Shown one piece after another: positions 1 through 12,769 of a DNA stretch of 64,000 bases; within the stretch, counting starts at the first letter, position 1; the number at the start of each line of letters is the position of its first letter. The stretch is taken from the NCBI RefSeq assembly GCF_000003195.3, contig NC_012878.2, forward strand, positions 55,490,629-55,554,628, written 5' to 3'. A program made the translations under genes and the position numbers. The stretch is from Sorghum bicolor. Lineage: Eukaryota; Streptophyta; Magnoliopsida; Poales; Poaceae. Below the pieces are notes generated by a model. That model saw nothing but the letters and a program-made list of their open reading frames with translations. It searched no databases and had not been told where the DNA came from.

Positions 1-36
1 CCCTCGTTGTCTGCGCCAGATTGACGTGCAGGAGCA

Positions 37-274
37 CCCTTTAGTTCCAAAAAATTTTGCAAAACAGATACTGTAGTAATTTCGTTTGTTTGTGAAAAAT
101 ATTGTCCAATCATAGATTAACTAGGCTCAAAAGATCCGTCTCATCAATTCCGACCAAACTATGCAATTAGTTTTTATTTTCGTCTATATTTAATACTCCA
201 TGCATGCGTCTAAAGATTCGATGTGACGGAGAATCTGAAAAATTTTGCAAATTTTTTTAGAACTAAACAAGGCC
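37..274. mobile_element. Tourist-like MITE, GGCCTTGTTTAG family (copy 1)
   Basis: The 3' end reads GGAACTAAACAAGGCC and the interior matches the other copies in the window (CTATATTTAATACTCCATGC, GATTCGATGTGACGGAGAA). The 5' terminus is degenerate (CCCTTTAGTTCC), so no clean target duplication is visible. Confidence 0.75.
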
Positions 275-439
275 GATTCTGTGTTCCTACCGTTTCGCTA
301 TCCTCTTGCAGAATTTCTTTTTCTGTGCAATTCCATGTGTGCCGTGCCAGCGGAGTAGGAGTGCTGGACGCAAATCACGCTGGGGCTACTGGCCGCCTGG
401 GCTAGAGACCTACCGCAACCGCAATCGTCGGAGCCACGC

Positions 440-1620
440 CGCGTGGGTCTAGCGTTTCCCCCTCCCAATTCTAGCCGTTCCGCCCCTCGACACGTGGGCT
501 GCGCCCCCTCCTCTCCTCGCTGGCGGCCGTCGCCATCTCTGGATTCAAGATGGCAATGGGGACCCGAAACCCGATTCCCCGCGGGGAATTCCTCCACTGG
601 GGATCGGGGATGTGAGAGTTTTGCTCCCCACGGGAAGACTAATGGGGAAAATTCCATCCCCATCGGGTCTAGAGGGTTCGGGGATGTTCCTCTTATCCCC
701 GTACCCGAAACCCGCATACCCGCCCCGCTAATAGACATAAATATATGTAACATGGATGAGGAGGCCCAAAACACTAGGTCCAACATCCAACCCAACAAGC
801 AGAAAGTATATATTGCAATAGCTAACCCTAACGCCATTTCCTCAGGCAACCACACCACCCAATCGCTAGCTGCTCCCTTCCCACCCAGCCGCCAGCTGCT
901 CTCACCCACCCCACGCTGCTCGCAACTTCACAAGCGATTCTCCAATCCAGCAGAAATAGAAAGCTAGCAACCAGCACCCCACGGCTGCTCCCATCCTTGT
1001 TGCCATTTAGATCCCCCATGGCTGCTCCCATCCAGCAAGTAGCACGGGCTGCAGTGCTGCACGGCCAGGCGGCTAGCGGCGAGGCCGCGAGGGAGTGACC
1101 ATGCGAGGCCGTGACTACCAGAAGTGCCGAGTGTCGTCTGCGAGGCCGCGAGCGCGAGCGTGACGGCGCGAGGCCATGACCCCTGGGGCCCTGCGACTCG
1201 CTCGATCTATGTTGTGCGGCCATGGCGCCGTGCGGTTCCGAGGCACCGGCGGTGGTACAGGTCCTCTGCTTTCTCTTCGGGTACGGGGATCAACACCATT
1301 GGATTGGGATGTTGGGTGGCGGCTGCGATCGGACGGTTGCTGGGTGGCGACAGTTGCGCCGCCGGACGCGGAGAGCATACGGTGTCCGTCCGATTCCGAC
1401 CGGTAGTCGGGTACGACGAAAATCTGCGGGCTGCAGGCCCCGCGTGCGAGACATGGAGTCGTCGTGCGGCTCGTACATGATACTGTGCGCGGCTGCTGTC
1501 CAAGCACAGTGATGGGGAACAGACAATTAATCATACAGTTAACGCTACTGGTTTTTCTCTCTGGTTGCAGCAATGGCGTGACCGTATATGGCATCGCAAG
1601 AGCATAGGACACGGCAGAGG
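440..1620. other. GC-rich intergenic stretch with hAT-like GGGGA-rich sequence
   Basis: Open frames run on both strands but none shows a recognisable domain or splice structure. From about 550 to 740 the sequence is dominated by runs such as GGGGACCCGAAACCCG and CCCCGCGGGGAATTC, beginning with ATGGCAATGGGGA, and a TTGCCATTTA lies near 1000. This style resembles ends and subterminal regions of hAT-type non-autonomous elements. No clear 8-bp duplication was found, so boundaries are uncertain. Confidence 0.3.
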
Positions 1621-1775
1621 CAAGTCAAGATGACACCGAGCGTAAGAATTAACAAAGTAAATGAAAATGAAGGCAAAAATGGATTGAGGAATTGGTCCCT
1701 GGAACTCTAGAAAAGGGACCCGCGATCTTCTTCGTGGAGCTTTGAACGGCGTCTTCTTCGTGATCCGCTGATATA

Positions 1776-2017
1776 GGCCTTGTTTACTTCAAAAAGTTTT
1801 GCAAAATAGGAATAGTGACACTTTCGTTGGTATTTGACAAATATTATTCAATTATGGACTAACTAGGCTCAAAAGATTTGTCTCGTCAATTCCGATCAAA
1901 CTGTGCAATTAGTTTTAATTTTTATCTATATTTAATACTCCATGCATACGTCTAAAGATTTGATGTGACGGGGAATCTGAAAAATTTTGCAAAATTTTTT
2001 AGGAACTAAACAAGGCC
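1776..2017. mobile_element. Tourist-like MITE, GGCCTTGTTTAG family (copy 2)
   Basis: Terminal inverted repeats GGCCTTGTTTACTTC and GGAACTAAACAAGGCC, flanked by a 3-bp direct repeat ATA (1773-1775 and 2018-2020). The size, about 242 bp, and the 3-bp duplication fit PIF/Harbinger-type MITEs. Confidence 0.85.
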
Positions 2018-2250
2018 ATAAAATGCTGGTTTCACCCATACACCTGCCATGTGAGGGGTCAGAGAAAGAGGCAATTAAACAAGTGTTGCACGAGACAAAC
2101 TTTGGAAACAAAAACAATCATATTCCAGTAGAATCAACCAAAGACATGCTCGCAGGACACCGTTCCTTTTTTGGAGCCGCATAATTCGGTTTTTACTCCT
2201 GCTACATGCATGGATCAGGATGGACAAAAGGCAGAGCTAACTGCACCACT

Positions 2251-2492
2251 CATTTGTTTAGTTCACCCTGAAAACCAAAAAGTTTTCAAGATTTCCCGTC
2301 ACATCGAATTTTGTGGCACATGCATGAAACATTAAATATAGACGAAAACAAAAACTAATTACACAGTTTACCTGTAAATCACGAGACGAATCTTTTGATC
2401 CTAGTTAGTCCATGATTGGATAATATTTGTTCCAAACAAACGAAATTGCTACAGTACCGAAAACTTTTTACTTTTTGGAACTAAACAAGGCC
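2251..2492. mobile_element. Tourist-like MITE, GGCCTTGTTTAG family (copy 3)
   Basis: Inverted relative to copy 2. It ends in GGAACTAAACAAGGCC at 2492 and the left end TTTGTTTAGTTCACCC is eroded. It lies about 480 bp upstream of the STICHEL-like start codon, so it may overlap promoter sequence. Confidence 0.75.
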
Positions 2493-2974
2493 TGGGAAGC
2501 ATGGAAAACACTCCAGATTTCAGAAGGCAGGAATGCCAGAGTTTCTAACCACCCCGAGTCCCAATCGTGGCGGCGCCCTGCCATCCCCAAAACCCAGCGG
2601 CCAAACGGCCAAACGCCCCGGAGCCTGCCTGCAATGCCATCCCCAGGGCCCAGGGGCCAGGTCGGCCGTGTCAGCCGTGCTGTCCCTCGACGCCTACGCC
2701 GCGGACGCGACGTCGCCGCCTGGCATGCACAGCCAGTCCCGCACCCGTCCCGAGGGAGGCCGCGCCCACCTCCCCCTTCCCCCACAACTGACCACCACCA
2801 CCACGGCTCCACTCCAGTACGGAGTACTCCACTGTCCACTCCCCCCATCTCTCCTCTGTCCTCCTCCCCTCGCCTGTCGCGAAACGATTACCCGACACGG
2901 GTCGTCGGGTCCCCAACCGGAGATGGCGGTTTAGGCGGAGAGTAAGGGGCGGGCGGAGAGTTTGAACCAGCGCA

Positions 2975-5900
2975 ATGCCGGCGCCAGCGAGCGGCGGCGG
3001 TGGCGAGGGCGGGGACCACCTCCGCGGCCACGCGCACCTGACCAACTGCATCCACCTGCGCCACCACCACGGGCCGCACGGCGCGTCCGGGCGGAGGCGC
3101 AGCCCGACGGGGTCCACGGCGTCGGCGTCGGCCGCGCTGATGCGGGACCTCCTGGCCCTGCAGCGCTCCCGCTCGCTGCGGGACCCTTCCACCCGCCGCT
3201 CCGTCGACTCCGCCCCCTCCAACAACAACAACAACAACAGGGTCGCCGCCGACCCAGACGCCGACGACCCCGACCACCCCCGCGGCGGCGGCGGCGGCGC
3301 GCTCAAGACGCTCCTCGACCAGCTCATGGAGAACCCGCAGCCCAAGCCTGGCCGCCGGCCCCGCCGCCGGTTCAAGCGAGGGGCCGCCCGCCGCGCCGCT
3401 GCGCAGCCCGCGGCCGCCTTAGATCGCCGCGCCGCCGCGCCCCGCGTCTCCGTCAACTCCAGCTCCCAGGAGGCCGTCTGCGGCAACAGGTACCTCTTCG
3501 GCGGCGGCGGAACCGACGACGGCGGTGACGAGCTGATGCAGCAGCAGCAGCAGGTGTCGCAGGAGTCGCGCAACGTGTGCGGCATCCCGTGGAACTGGTC
3601 GCGCATCCACCACCGCGGCAAGTCCATCCTCGACATGGCCGGCCGGAGCCTCTCGTGCGGCCTGTCGGACCCCAAGTCGACGTCGGCGGCGCGGAGGTCC
3701 GAAGCCGCCACCTCCGCTGCCTCGTGTGGTCACGCCAACGGGTCGCGCTCGCACCCGCATTTCCCGGTCACCGCGAGGCTGACTTCCTCGAGCAGTTCAG
3801 ACTCCGACTCTCTGCCTCTGCTTGTCGACGGCATACGCAACGCCGTCGACATTTCTAGTAGCTTCTCTGGGGAGCTCGGGATTTTCTCCAAGAGTAGCGA
3901 GATGGACTCTGATCTCGCGTCCGAGGCACGGTCGGGGCAGAAGTCACGGGGCTCGCACCGTGTCCGACACCGGAGCTTGACACAGAAGTATGCTCCAAGG
4001 ACTTTCAAAGACGTCGTCGGGCAGAGCTTGGTGGTGCAGGCGCTGTCCAATGCCATTCTGAAGAAGAAGATTGGGCTGGTGTATGTCTTCTATGGGCCAC
4101 ATGGCACGGGCAAGACCTCGTGTGCCAGGGTATTCGCAAAGGCTTTGAATTGCCATTCTGCTGAGCACCCGAGGCCCTGTGATTCATGTGCCTCTTGTAT
4201 TGCACACAATCTGGGCAAGAGTAGGAGTTTGTTGGAGATTGGACCGGTTGGTAATATAGACCTTGATAGCATTGTGGATATCCTTGACAATGTGATGCTC
4301 TCGCCAGTGCCATCCCAGCACAGGGTGTTTATAATTGATGACTGCAACACATTGCCGCCTGATACATGGAGTGTCATATCCAAGGTCGTCGAACGTGCAC
4401 CTAGGCGTGTGGTTTTTATTCTCATCAGCCCCAATCTTGATCTCCCTCATATAATCGTGTCGAGGTGCCAAAAGTTCTTTTTCCCCAAACTAAAGGAGTG
4501 CGACATTATCAACACTTTGCAGTGGATTTCAACTAGCGAAGGCTTGGATGTTGATAGGGATGCATTGAAACTAATTGCTTCTCGGTCAGATGGGTCACTG
4601 AGGGATGCCGAGATGACTCTGGATCAACTCAGTTTGCTTGGACAGAGAATTTCAATGTCACTTGTTCAAGAACTTGTAAGTCATCCAACAACAGTCATAA
4701 AAAAGACTTCTTTGTCCCCCCCCCCTCTTTTTTTTGCTTCATTGCTAAACATTTATTACATGGGAGAACTTTAATTTACTAAATGGCCCAATAATCTTTA
4801 ATTAGGGGTAACTATAACTTGATATATATTTTTAACATACTTGAGGTATTGGCCCACATACTTGCTCGACATGCTTGAGTGCATGACTATTTTGACAAAT
4901 TCGAATTCCTCCAAAATGAAAGGATCCAAACGGCTCCTATGTGAAAAAAAAACTGTCTTTCTGCAGTTTTCAGAATAACTGCCAGGAATGCATTTGATAT
5001 TATATAAAGGGTTCTAACTCGTATAGAGGAAACACAGCAGGAAACATTATAATGCATTCTTGAATTCTTCTTTTGAAATTTACCTGACAGCAGCAAGCAA
5101 TACATTGTTTCCTTCTCCACAGGTTGGCTTGGTTTCTGATGATAAATTGGTTGATTTGCTTGATTTAGCACTATCTGCTGACACAGTGAACACAGTGAAA
5201 ACCTTGCGAGATATCACAGAAACAGGTGTTGAGCCACTGGCCCTGATGTCTCAACTTGCTACAATAATCACTGACATCCTTGCTGGCACCTATACATTCA
5301 CACGAGAAAGAGTTCGGAGAAAATTCTTCAAACGTCCAACCTGTAAGCAACATTGGTATTGCTTATTAACAAATTCATACTCCAACCTTTTCTAGTACTA
5401 CTAATAGATTGTTTAAGAATATATTCCCCCTATTTGCCTGTTATAATCATACTTATGTAGTTATATCTCTTCTTTGCAATAAGAATGAAATACAGTGTTA
5501 GTAACACTGCTGCACTAGTTCTGTCTATCAAGTTTCTCTACCTTTCTTACTATCAGTCTTTCCAGTGTAAATATTTGTATCCCCCACATCATTGTGAAAA
5601 GAATTATATTCTGATTTCAGTATCAAAGGATGATATGGAAAAGCTACGCCAAGCCTTGAAAACACTCTCTGAAGCTGAAAAACAGTTGAGAGTCTCTAAT
5701 GACAAGATGACGTGGCTTACAGCTGCTCTTCTTCAGCTTGCACCTGATAAACAATATGTATTGCCGAGTTCATCCCCGAGTACAAGTCTTAATCAGGGTC
5801 TGTTTACCCACCCTGAGGGAGACATAGCAAGGAGCTCTGCTATGGATCAAAATGATATATATGCTGGTGCCCATGGCTTGGCAAGAGCATCTGACCTTGG

Positions 5901-8461
5901 AAATCAGCAGTACACTAATCTGGTGACTGGTTCCAGCAACAACATGGCAAGCAATTACCATGCTGGAAGAAGACCTGGGGAACATACTCCAGACAGTCAT
6001 GTATTGCCAACGGGTGCTACCAGAGTAAATGAAGGATCTAGGTATGGCAAAACTGATAGTGAAATGATTTGGCAGGCTGTGCTAGGGAATGTTCAGCCAG
6101 ACTCATTAAGAAGATTGTTAGCTAGAGAGGGTCGACTGATATCCGTCAGCCTAGGCACAGGTAAGACTGACTAAAAAAAGTTAGCCCTCTATGACTGTAA
6201 CATTTCTAAGATGTCTTCTGACATTTGCTTTCATGTTGTCATGCAGCTCCAACTGTACAATTAATATTCAGCTCTCGAGTAAATAAGTCTAAAGCCGAGA
6301 AGTATAGGGGCCAAATTCTGCAGGCATTTGAATCTGTTCTTTCTTCTACCATAATACTTGAAATCCGATATGAATCAAAGGATGATCTGGCAGCAGGCCA
6401 TGCTCCAGTTATCACTCCCTACCCTGAGGATGGTTCCTCAAATCTGGTATTAAGGAGGTCTTTTACTAAACATAGTTCAGTTTCTTCGGGAGGCGAGAAC
6501 TTAATTAGGAGGCTTCAGAAAGATAGTGTGGTCCAGGTTGGTAGCTCAAATCAGACACGCTGGATGCAATCTGATCCACATATATTGACCGAAGGCGAAA
6601 TTATTGAAATTGGATCTCAAATGGATTGGCATGCTGAACCAGATAGTGGAATTGTTGTGGCAAACAAAAGACATGAGACTGTCTCGGGAGAAGGTTTGTC
6701 ATCACAGAATCAAGAAATTTCTCAAGGAGGAAAAATGGTGAATAATGGAGATGGTCGACAAAAGAACATTGTGAGAGGCAAGGTATCTCTTGCTCATGTT
6801 ATTAACCAGGCGGAAGCTTGTTCCCAACAAGGTGGCTGGTCTAGACACAAAGCTATATCAATTGCAGAAAAGCTGGAGCAAGATAATTTGTAAGTATCTG
6901 TGTTTGTTCAACTCTCTTATGCTATTTGTAGGTATAGATATCCATCCACTACACTGTGGTTTGTATCTAGTACGTGTGCTGCAAGTTTGCAAATGAAAAT
7001 GGCCACAAACAGTACCACACAGTCAGTCATAAGTATTAGACCAGTGAGGCCTAACTTTGATCCATGCTATGTGGAATAATGTCACAAGAGTCATTAATGC
7101 CATGTGGAATACTATCAAAACCTACTATTCTGCACCCAAATTATTTATGTGAAGCATATCATAGTTTCAATCATCAGAAGATGACTTCTGATGAAATTTT
7201 TGGATGTTGATCTGTTTGCAGGAGATTGGAGCCTAGATCCAGTTTGCTTTGTTGGAAAGCTTCAAGCACTTCTACTAGACGGAAGGTAATAATGATTTTG
7301 TAGCCATCCTAAGGCCAACATATCTTTTCATTCTTTTCCTCTCCTTAAAGAACCAGTGACTAGGTGCCGTTTATCATTTCTTAATCGGGTGCCATGATAT
7401 AAAATGAAAAAATATGATCACAAGTCACATGGTTACTTGTCTAATACCTATATATGTCCAAAAAAAAATGCGGGGTGGTTTGATACTTGTTGGCTGGTCC
7501 CTGCTGCACTAACTGTTCTTGAAGAGTATTATTGTATTAATTGTTCGTGTATATTCTCTATTAACGATCTTCTGATACATATGAAAAACCTGAGCCAAAT
7601 AGTCAAGATTATTTTTTTTCGTAAGACTGCAGTAACTGTAAGCAGTTGTATCTCTTTTAGTTAGACTGCAGACGTATGCCATGGATTATTTGTAACATTG
7701 TCAACATGTTTCTTGTGGAGTGCAGATTTTTAGTGCCCAGGGACGCTGGTGTCCTGTACCATGTTCTAAGGCCTTGTTTAGATGCGAATTTTTTTTGGAT
7801 TTCGCTACTGTAGCTCTTTCGTTTGTTTGTGACAAATATTATTCAATTATAGACTAACTAGGATCAAAAGATTCGTCTCGTGATTTACACCTAAACTGTG
7901 TAATTAGTTTTTGTTTTCGTCTATATTTAATGCTTCATGCAAGTGATACAAGATTCGATGTGACGGAGAATTTTGAAAACTTTTTGGTTTTCGGGGTGAA
8001 CTAAACAAGGCCTAATGTTTCAAAATATCATAAAAAATGTGTATGTAGTACACATAAAGTTAAATATAGCTGCGACAATTCAGATTCATACTAGATGTCA
8101 GAAACAAAATAGACAAGCAGTCAGCCTAGCACTATTCATCGTACGCTGACAGCAACTTTTTTTTTATCTCAACATCAAAGATGAACTTCAAACTGAATAA
8201 CTTCAGGTGTAGTATATACATGATTTTTGTGATGATTTTTTAAAACATTACAACATGATCTTTTAGCTAAAGAGGGCTTTGGACCACTTGCGAGCTATAA
8301 TTTTCCTTTCTTGTATTTGTGCTGACATTTTCCACTCTTTCTAACCGGCACAATCGTTTCCCCTGCAGCTGTCTGCACTGAAGATCAGGACACGAAGATC
8401 ACGAGCTTTATCAAGGCTCGCCTTGTGCGGAAGGTGTATTTCAGTGACATCTCCAAAATGA
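2975..8461 (+). CDS. STICHEL-like protein, DnaX (DNA pol III gamma/tau)-type AAA+ ATPase
   Basis: Six coding exons: 2975-4675, 5123-5342, 5621-6160, 6247-6889, 7222-7285 and 8369-8461. All borders are GT-AG and join in frame to give about 1086 aa. The N-terminal 330 residues are low-complexity and Arg/Ser-rich, with an Asn run (about 83-88) and a Gln run. From about residue 335 there is a clamp-loader-type AAA+ module: Walker A GPHGTGKTS (374-382), a zinc-type Cys cluster C393-x8-C402-x2-C405-x2-C408 as in bacterial DnaX, and a Walker B-like VFIIDDCN near 450. Exon 3 starts (residue 641) with a heptad-like Lys/Glu/Leu stretch. This is the plant STICHEL/STICHEL-LIKE architecture; Arabidopsis STICHEL controls trichome branching and its paralogues are poorly known. 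Intron 5 holds a MITE (7770-8012). The family call is firm; which paralogue and which role are not decided. The first ATG of the open frame was chosen as start. Confidence 0.93.
7770..8012. mobile_element. Tourist-like MITE inside a STICHEL-like intron
   Basis: Ends GGCCTTGTTTAG and CTAAACAAGGCC are perfect inverted repeats, flanked by a TAA duplication (7767-7769 and 8013-8015). At 243 bp it is one of the best-preserved copies. TAA is the target typical of PIF/Harbinger-type MITEs. Confidence 0.9.
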
Positions 8462-10000
8462 AACATTAGGGGTCAATCACCGCAGATTTTACGTGTAGCT
8501 AACTTAGTTGGGCATCCATAATTTACTCTGTAATTGTAGCAGCGACCTAGAGGTGTCATTCTGTAGTACATAGTGTAACATGTAGGAGACATAAACACCA
8601 CAGTCCATTCTTTCCAGTGAAACACCAGAAATAATTGCTACATAATTCGCTAATCTGAAACCAAGCCAAGGCCTATTGATCATCCTCTGTTGTCGTTGAT
8701 AAAAAATAGGGCATGGGAGATTACGATGTTTGCGGCTATTCTGGTTTTATCAGTTTTATTTATTAGTCCATTTCTGGAAGAGAACGAAAAAATGACTCCT
8801 TACTATAGTGCATAGCACAATCTCCAACACAACAGTCGCTTGCCAGTACATCGGTTAGATTCCACGAAACCTTCCATTGGCCACTGTCAAACGTGACTAC
8901 GTGAGGCGCTCAAGGGAGCTGTTTCCAGGGTATACAGCTGCTCTCACCACGGGGCAAGGGTGTCGACGTTTGGTCGAGAGCGAGTGCCTTGCCTATATGG
9001 TTGAAAATATGTAACAATGAAGTACCTCTTAAGTCTAGTCCTAGCCCTCAGACTTGCTTGTCTCAAGCATAGGCCTTGATGAAAAACTCTTAACTCGCTA
9101 GCTCACTCGACTCATTCATTAGTGACTCTGCTTGAGTTCAGCTTGTTGTATTTTTTTGACATTAAATAGGCGTTTGGGGAGGCGGACTAGTGGTGGTGAT
9201 TATCGAAAGGATGGTGGGACGGAGCGACGGGACATATCCCTAGGTAGTAGGAGAGCCCGGTTCGACAATGGCGATGGTAGGGACGTTGACTTGAGAGGGA
9301 GATAGATGTTGTGATTAACGTTTATTGTTGTGGTGATGTTTCATTGTTGGAACCCCGGAGTTGATAAAGATTGTTAGAATCAGGGTTGGTAGTGGTCCCA
9401 ATAAGTGCAGTGAGGCGGGCTTCGACGTGCACAAGAGGGAGGATGGCCACAAATAAAAATCTTTCCATGTTTAGGATGTGCACACGACTAGTTTAATGCA
9501 CGGCTGGCATGTATTAGTCGTGCCTGACATATATATATTTCTAGTTTTTATTCTTTTTCTTCTCAAGAACTTAACATGTCACTCTAAGAAGGATGTTGGA
9601 AACACTGTCACAAGTCCTGTGAGCGATACTTAGAAGCTCATTCTTTTCCTTTTGAGTTTCTATATGCATAGTTGTAACACGTCAAGGCACGCCATGGCTT
9701 GAAAGTTGAAACTCTTTGGTCCACCACACCAAGTTGTTATAGAGCGTCCTTCATCATGCACACATATTTGTTAATAAACAGCCAAGAGGTTGAATAGACA
9801 AATACTTCAAAATCAATTTTTGAGCTGGATTATGGTTCTATATGGACTATTTAACTCAGTTGCAATGGAGCTGCTGAGCTATAGTGACCATAAGCAGCGC
9901 AGTCACAATATTTCTCGAATTGGATTGTGAAAGTTGTATATCATTTTTTATCCCAAATACTAACTAAAGAGCGTGCACGCGCTGGCACAACCGCCCCACA
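8462..10000. other. Intergenic region, no gene seen
   Basis: AT-rich 3' flank of the STICHEL-like gene followed by unremarkable sequence. No frame with splice-compatible coding structure, RNA gene or clear transposon ends was found. Confidence 0.5.
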
Positions 10001-10070
10001 TATTAGACAAGGCGCCCGCCCGCCTCCTCCCACACTCAGCCGCCGCTTGTGTCTGCACTTAGAAAGAGGC

Positions 10071-10099
10071 CTCTCTCTCTCTCTCTCTCTCTCTCTCTA
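10071..10099. repeat. (CT)n microsatellite in the probable 5' leader of the F-box gene
   Basis: An uninterrupted CT tract of about 14 units. It lies about 110 bp upstream of a GT donor at 10209, inside the region read as the untranslated first exon. Confidence 0.9.
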
Positions 10100-10208
10100 G
10101 CGAGCACCTCACCGGCGGCCTCCTTCGCGTACCCGCGCCCGTGCGTGGCCGTGACGGATGCGGCGGCGGATCCACCGGATCTAGCGGTTGCGGTGGCGGA
10201 TCTGCCAG

Positions 10209-10760
10209 GTAAGCCCCTCCTCCTCGTCCTCCTCCTACTGCTGGTGCTGGATCTGGTTTTTAGGGTTTAGGCGAGCTCTCTCTCCATTCTTCTCTAACTT
10301 CGGTGGGGTATAGAATGGCCAGTCGAGGAGAGACGGGTAGGTCCGGCGGTAGGAATGTTCGACGACTTAGGGGAGCTGACGGCGGCAGGGGCGGTCGGAC
10401 CAAGTCGGGACGGGGAGGCTTGCCAAAGCTGGAGAAGATGGCAGCTGTTGGGGGGCGGAGGGAAAGAGGGCGGCCGCCACAGGCGCGGCGAGGCAGTGGT
10501 CGGCGGCGGGGGTGAGGGCATGAGTGATCTGATCTGTTTTTTCTTCTTTTTTGGAAACCAAAATTATTCGTTTGTGCAGTTGGATCATTCAAAACTACAC
10601 TTGCAGGATGTAGTGAGGAGTAGAGTCCTCCTTTTATTAAACGAACAATTGTATATCATGGACTACAGTTGTTCTCAAAGTCCAAACGTTTGAGGAATAT
10701 ATATCGACACTCGACTTGTTTACTAAAGTTGCTGTTGACGTAATTTTTTCCCCCCTGCAG
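10209..10760 (+). other. Probable 5'-UTR intron of the F-box gene
   Basis: A donor CCAG|GTAAGC at 10209 and a pyrimidine-rich acceptor CCCCCCTGCAG ending at 10760 frame a 552-bp intron between a GC-rich leader (about 10000-10208) and the exon carrying the start codon at 10847. No upstream ATG extends the protein. Confidence 0.5.
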
Positions 10761-10846
10761 CACTCTACACTCAAGATCCGTTTGGTCCTCCATCAGCTGT
10801 CTCCCGATGCCGTGATCCTCACTCAGCTGCCCTCAAAGGCCACGGA

Positions 10847-12205
10847 ATGGAGGCGAGGTGTACCTCCCGCAAGAACCCGCGCGTGGTGACGCTGCCCGAC
10901 GAACTGGTCGCCGAGATCCTCGCGCGGGTGCCGTTCCGCTCCCTCTGCCAGTTGAGGTGCGTCTCCCAGTCATGGCGGTCCCTCTGCTCCGATCCCGCCG
11001 TCCTCCGCAGGTGCCCCCAGACTCTGGCCGGCTTCTTCTTCCGCACTCGACCCCATCGCCGCTCCCGGTCCGTCCGCCAATTCGTCAACGCGTCGGGGAG
11101 AGGCCCACCAATGGTGAACCCTTCCCTGTCGTTCATGCCCCCCGTCTACTCTCGCGCAAGCTTCCTCGACTCCTGCAATGGACTTCTGCTGTGCAGACGC
11201 GACGACATCCAATCCCAGGTAAAGAATATTCTAAACAGACCGCTTTTATTTTCTATATTATGATACAGTTTTATATATTACGATATTATTTCTAAATTTT
11301 GTTAAACATAAAATTTATCAATTTCAGTTCGTTTCGTATCTATTTTTAATTATTTTTTGTACTTTTTAATTGCTAAAATATAGAAATATTCTGAACCGAT
11401 TTCGTTTTCTATCATTTTTGACCGTTTTCATCCTTGCTCCCAGGTCGATGCCTACTTTGTCTGCAATCCGGCGACGGAGAACTGGATGGTTTTGCCGGAC
11501 CTACAAGTGACGAAGAGAAGGTTCTCTTTCCGCGCCTTTCGGTTGGGCTTCGATCCAGCCGTGTCCTCCCACTTCAGAGTGTTCGTGCTTGAGAGTGACC
11601 CACGCCCCCCAAAAACCTGGGATCACTTGATGACAGGAGTGGAGATCTTCTCGTCGGAGACTAGAGCGTGGTCGTACAGGCAGAGTGAGTGGGATGGCGG
11701 CAATGGGGCCGTGGTAGGATGGGATTCACTCTTCTTCAACGGAATCCTCCATTTGACAAGCCCTGGTTCCTCCTCATTGCTCACGATGGACATGGACGGG
11801 AGGGCTTGGGGAAGAATCCTCACTCCGCATGATTTTGACTTCATGGGCGTCTCTCAAGGGCGCTTGCATGCTGTGCACAGAACCAAGAATGGAGGCGACG
11901 AGTGTATCAGCATCTGGGTTCTTGAGGATTATGCAGGACAACAGTGGACCCTGAAGCATGCAGTCACTGCAATGCAAATGTTTGGGGCACGCATTAGAAG
12001 CTTTGGGAACTCTTGCACCTTCATTGTGCGTGCACTTCATCCGGAACATGGCTTGATCTTCCTGACTGCAGGCAGGCTAAGAAGCCTCCTGGCTTACGAC
12101 ATGGATAAGAAGGAAGTGCGTTTTATCTGGAATCTTGGAGAGAACCATATATTTGCACAAGCTTACGTGCCTTGCTTCTCAGATTGGCTGTCAGATGGAC
12201 GTTAA
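10847..12205 (+). CDS. F-box protein with F-box-associated interaction-type C-terminus
   Basis: Two exons (10847-11218 and 11444-12205) join in frame after codon 124 to give 377 aa. Residues 13-55 form an F-box (LPDELVAEILARVPFRSL, then LRCVSQSWRSLCSDP). This is the motif that binds SKP1 in SCF ubiquitin ligases. The remainder shows the pattern of the grass F-box-associated family: DSCNGLLL, CNPATENW, LGFDP, FSSETRAW, and a GRLHAVHR / ISIWVLEDY segment near the C-terminus, as in beta-propeller substrate-binding domains. The substrate cannot be told from sequence. A decayed tandem duplicate follows at 12770-13787. The start is the first ATG before the F-box. Confidence 0.88.
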
Positions 12206-12769
12206 AGTTATCGCGCAGATATGCATATGTGAACTGTATGTATGCATGCAAGCCTTCCGAGTTTCAATGTGTACCTGTACTCTGCTGCCTAACTATTGGG
12301 TTGAACCTACTTTGGTAATTGGTACTCTATTTGTTTTCTTTGAGCAAAATTTAGTTACTGTATGCATTTGCTTTCATCTACAGAGATTTATTGTTCTGAA
12401 TGTCTTTAGATGCCTGTATGGAGTAATTTGCAATTTGCCTTGAAGAAGGTAGCTTGTCGCCTTGTGCCTGTGCTCTGCTTGTCTGATTGATTAGCAGTAC
12501 TTGCTACCTGTGCAGCAGATGCTCGTACTTGTTCTTTGCTGTGCAGAATTGCTCGTTGTACCTCCTTGGATATTTGAGTATATCATGGTTCACGACAAGG
12601 ACAGAGTTAGTTAGGATTACTAACATGTGCACCAGCTTGATCTAATTAGGTAAACTCTCTCCACATATATATATATACCAGCCACCATGCAACCAATCTA
12701 ATTCCACGTATTTTATTCCTCGTATGCTACTATAGAGAGTACAATGAAAAATTGTGTCTCGGACCCCAA
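12206..12769. other. 3' flank of the F-box gene
   Basis: AT-rich sequence carrying the 3' UTR and the spacer to the pseudogene. No further coding or transposon signal seen. Confidence 0.5.

Noticed and set aside
298..1612. Several overlapping open frames of 96-203 aa on both strands
   Set aside because: GC-rich repeat-like DNA; composition explains the open frames and no protein family is visible.
2671..3711. 346-aa minus-strand open frame
   Set aside because: Arg-rich, low-complexity shadow of the GC-rich STICHEL-like exon 1; no domain and no splice logic.
10049..10270. 73-aa frame upstream of the F-box gene
   Set aside because: It does not begin with ATG, spans a CT microsatellite and a likely intron donor; better read as 5' UTR.
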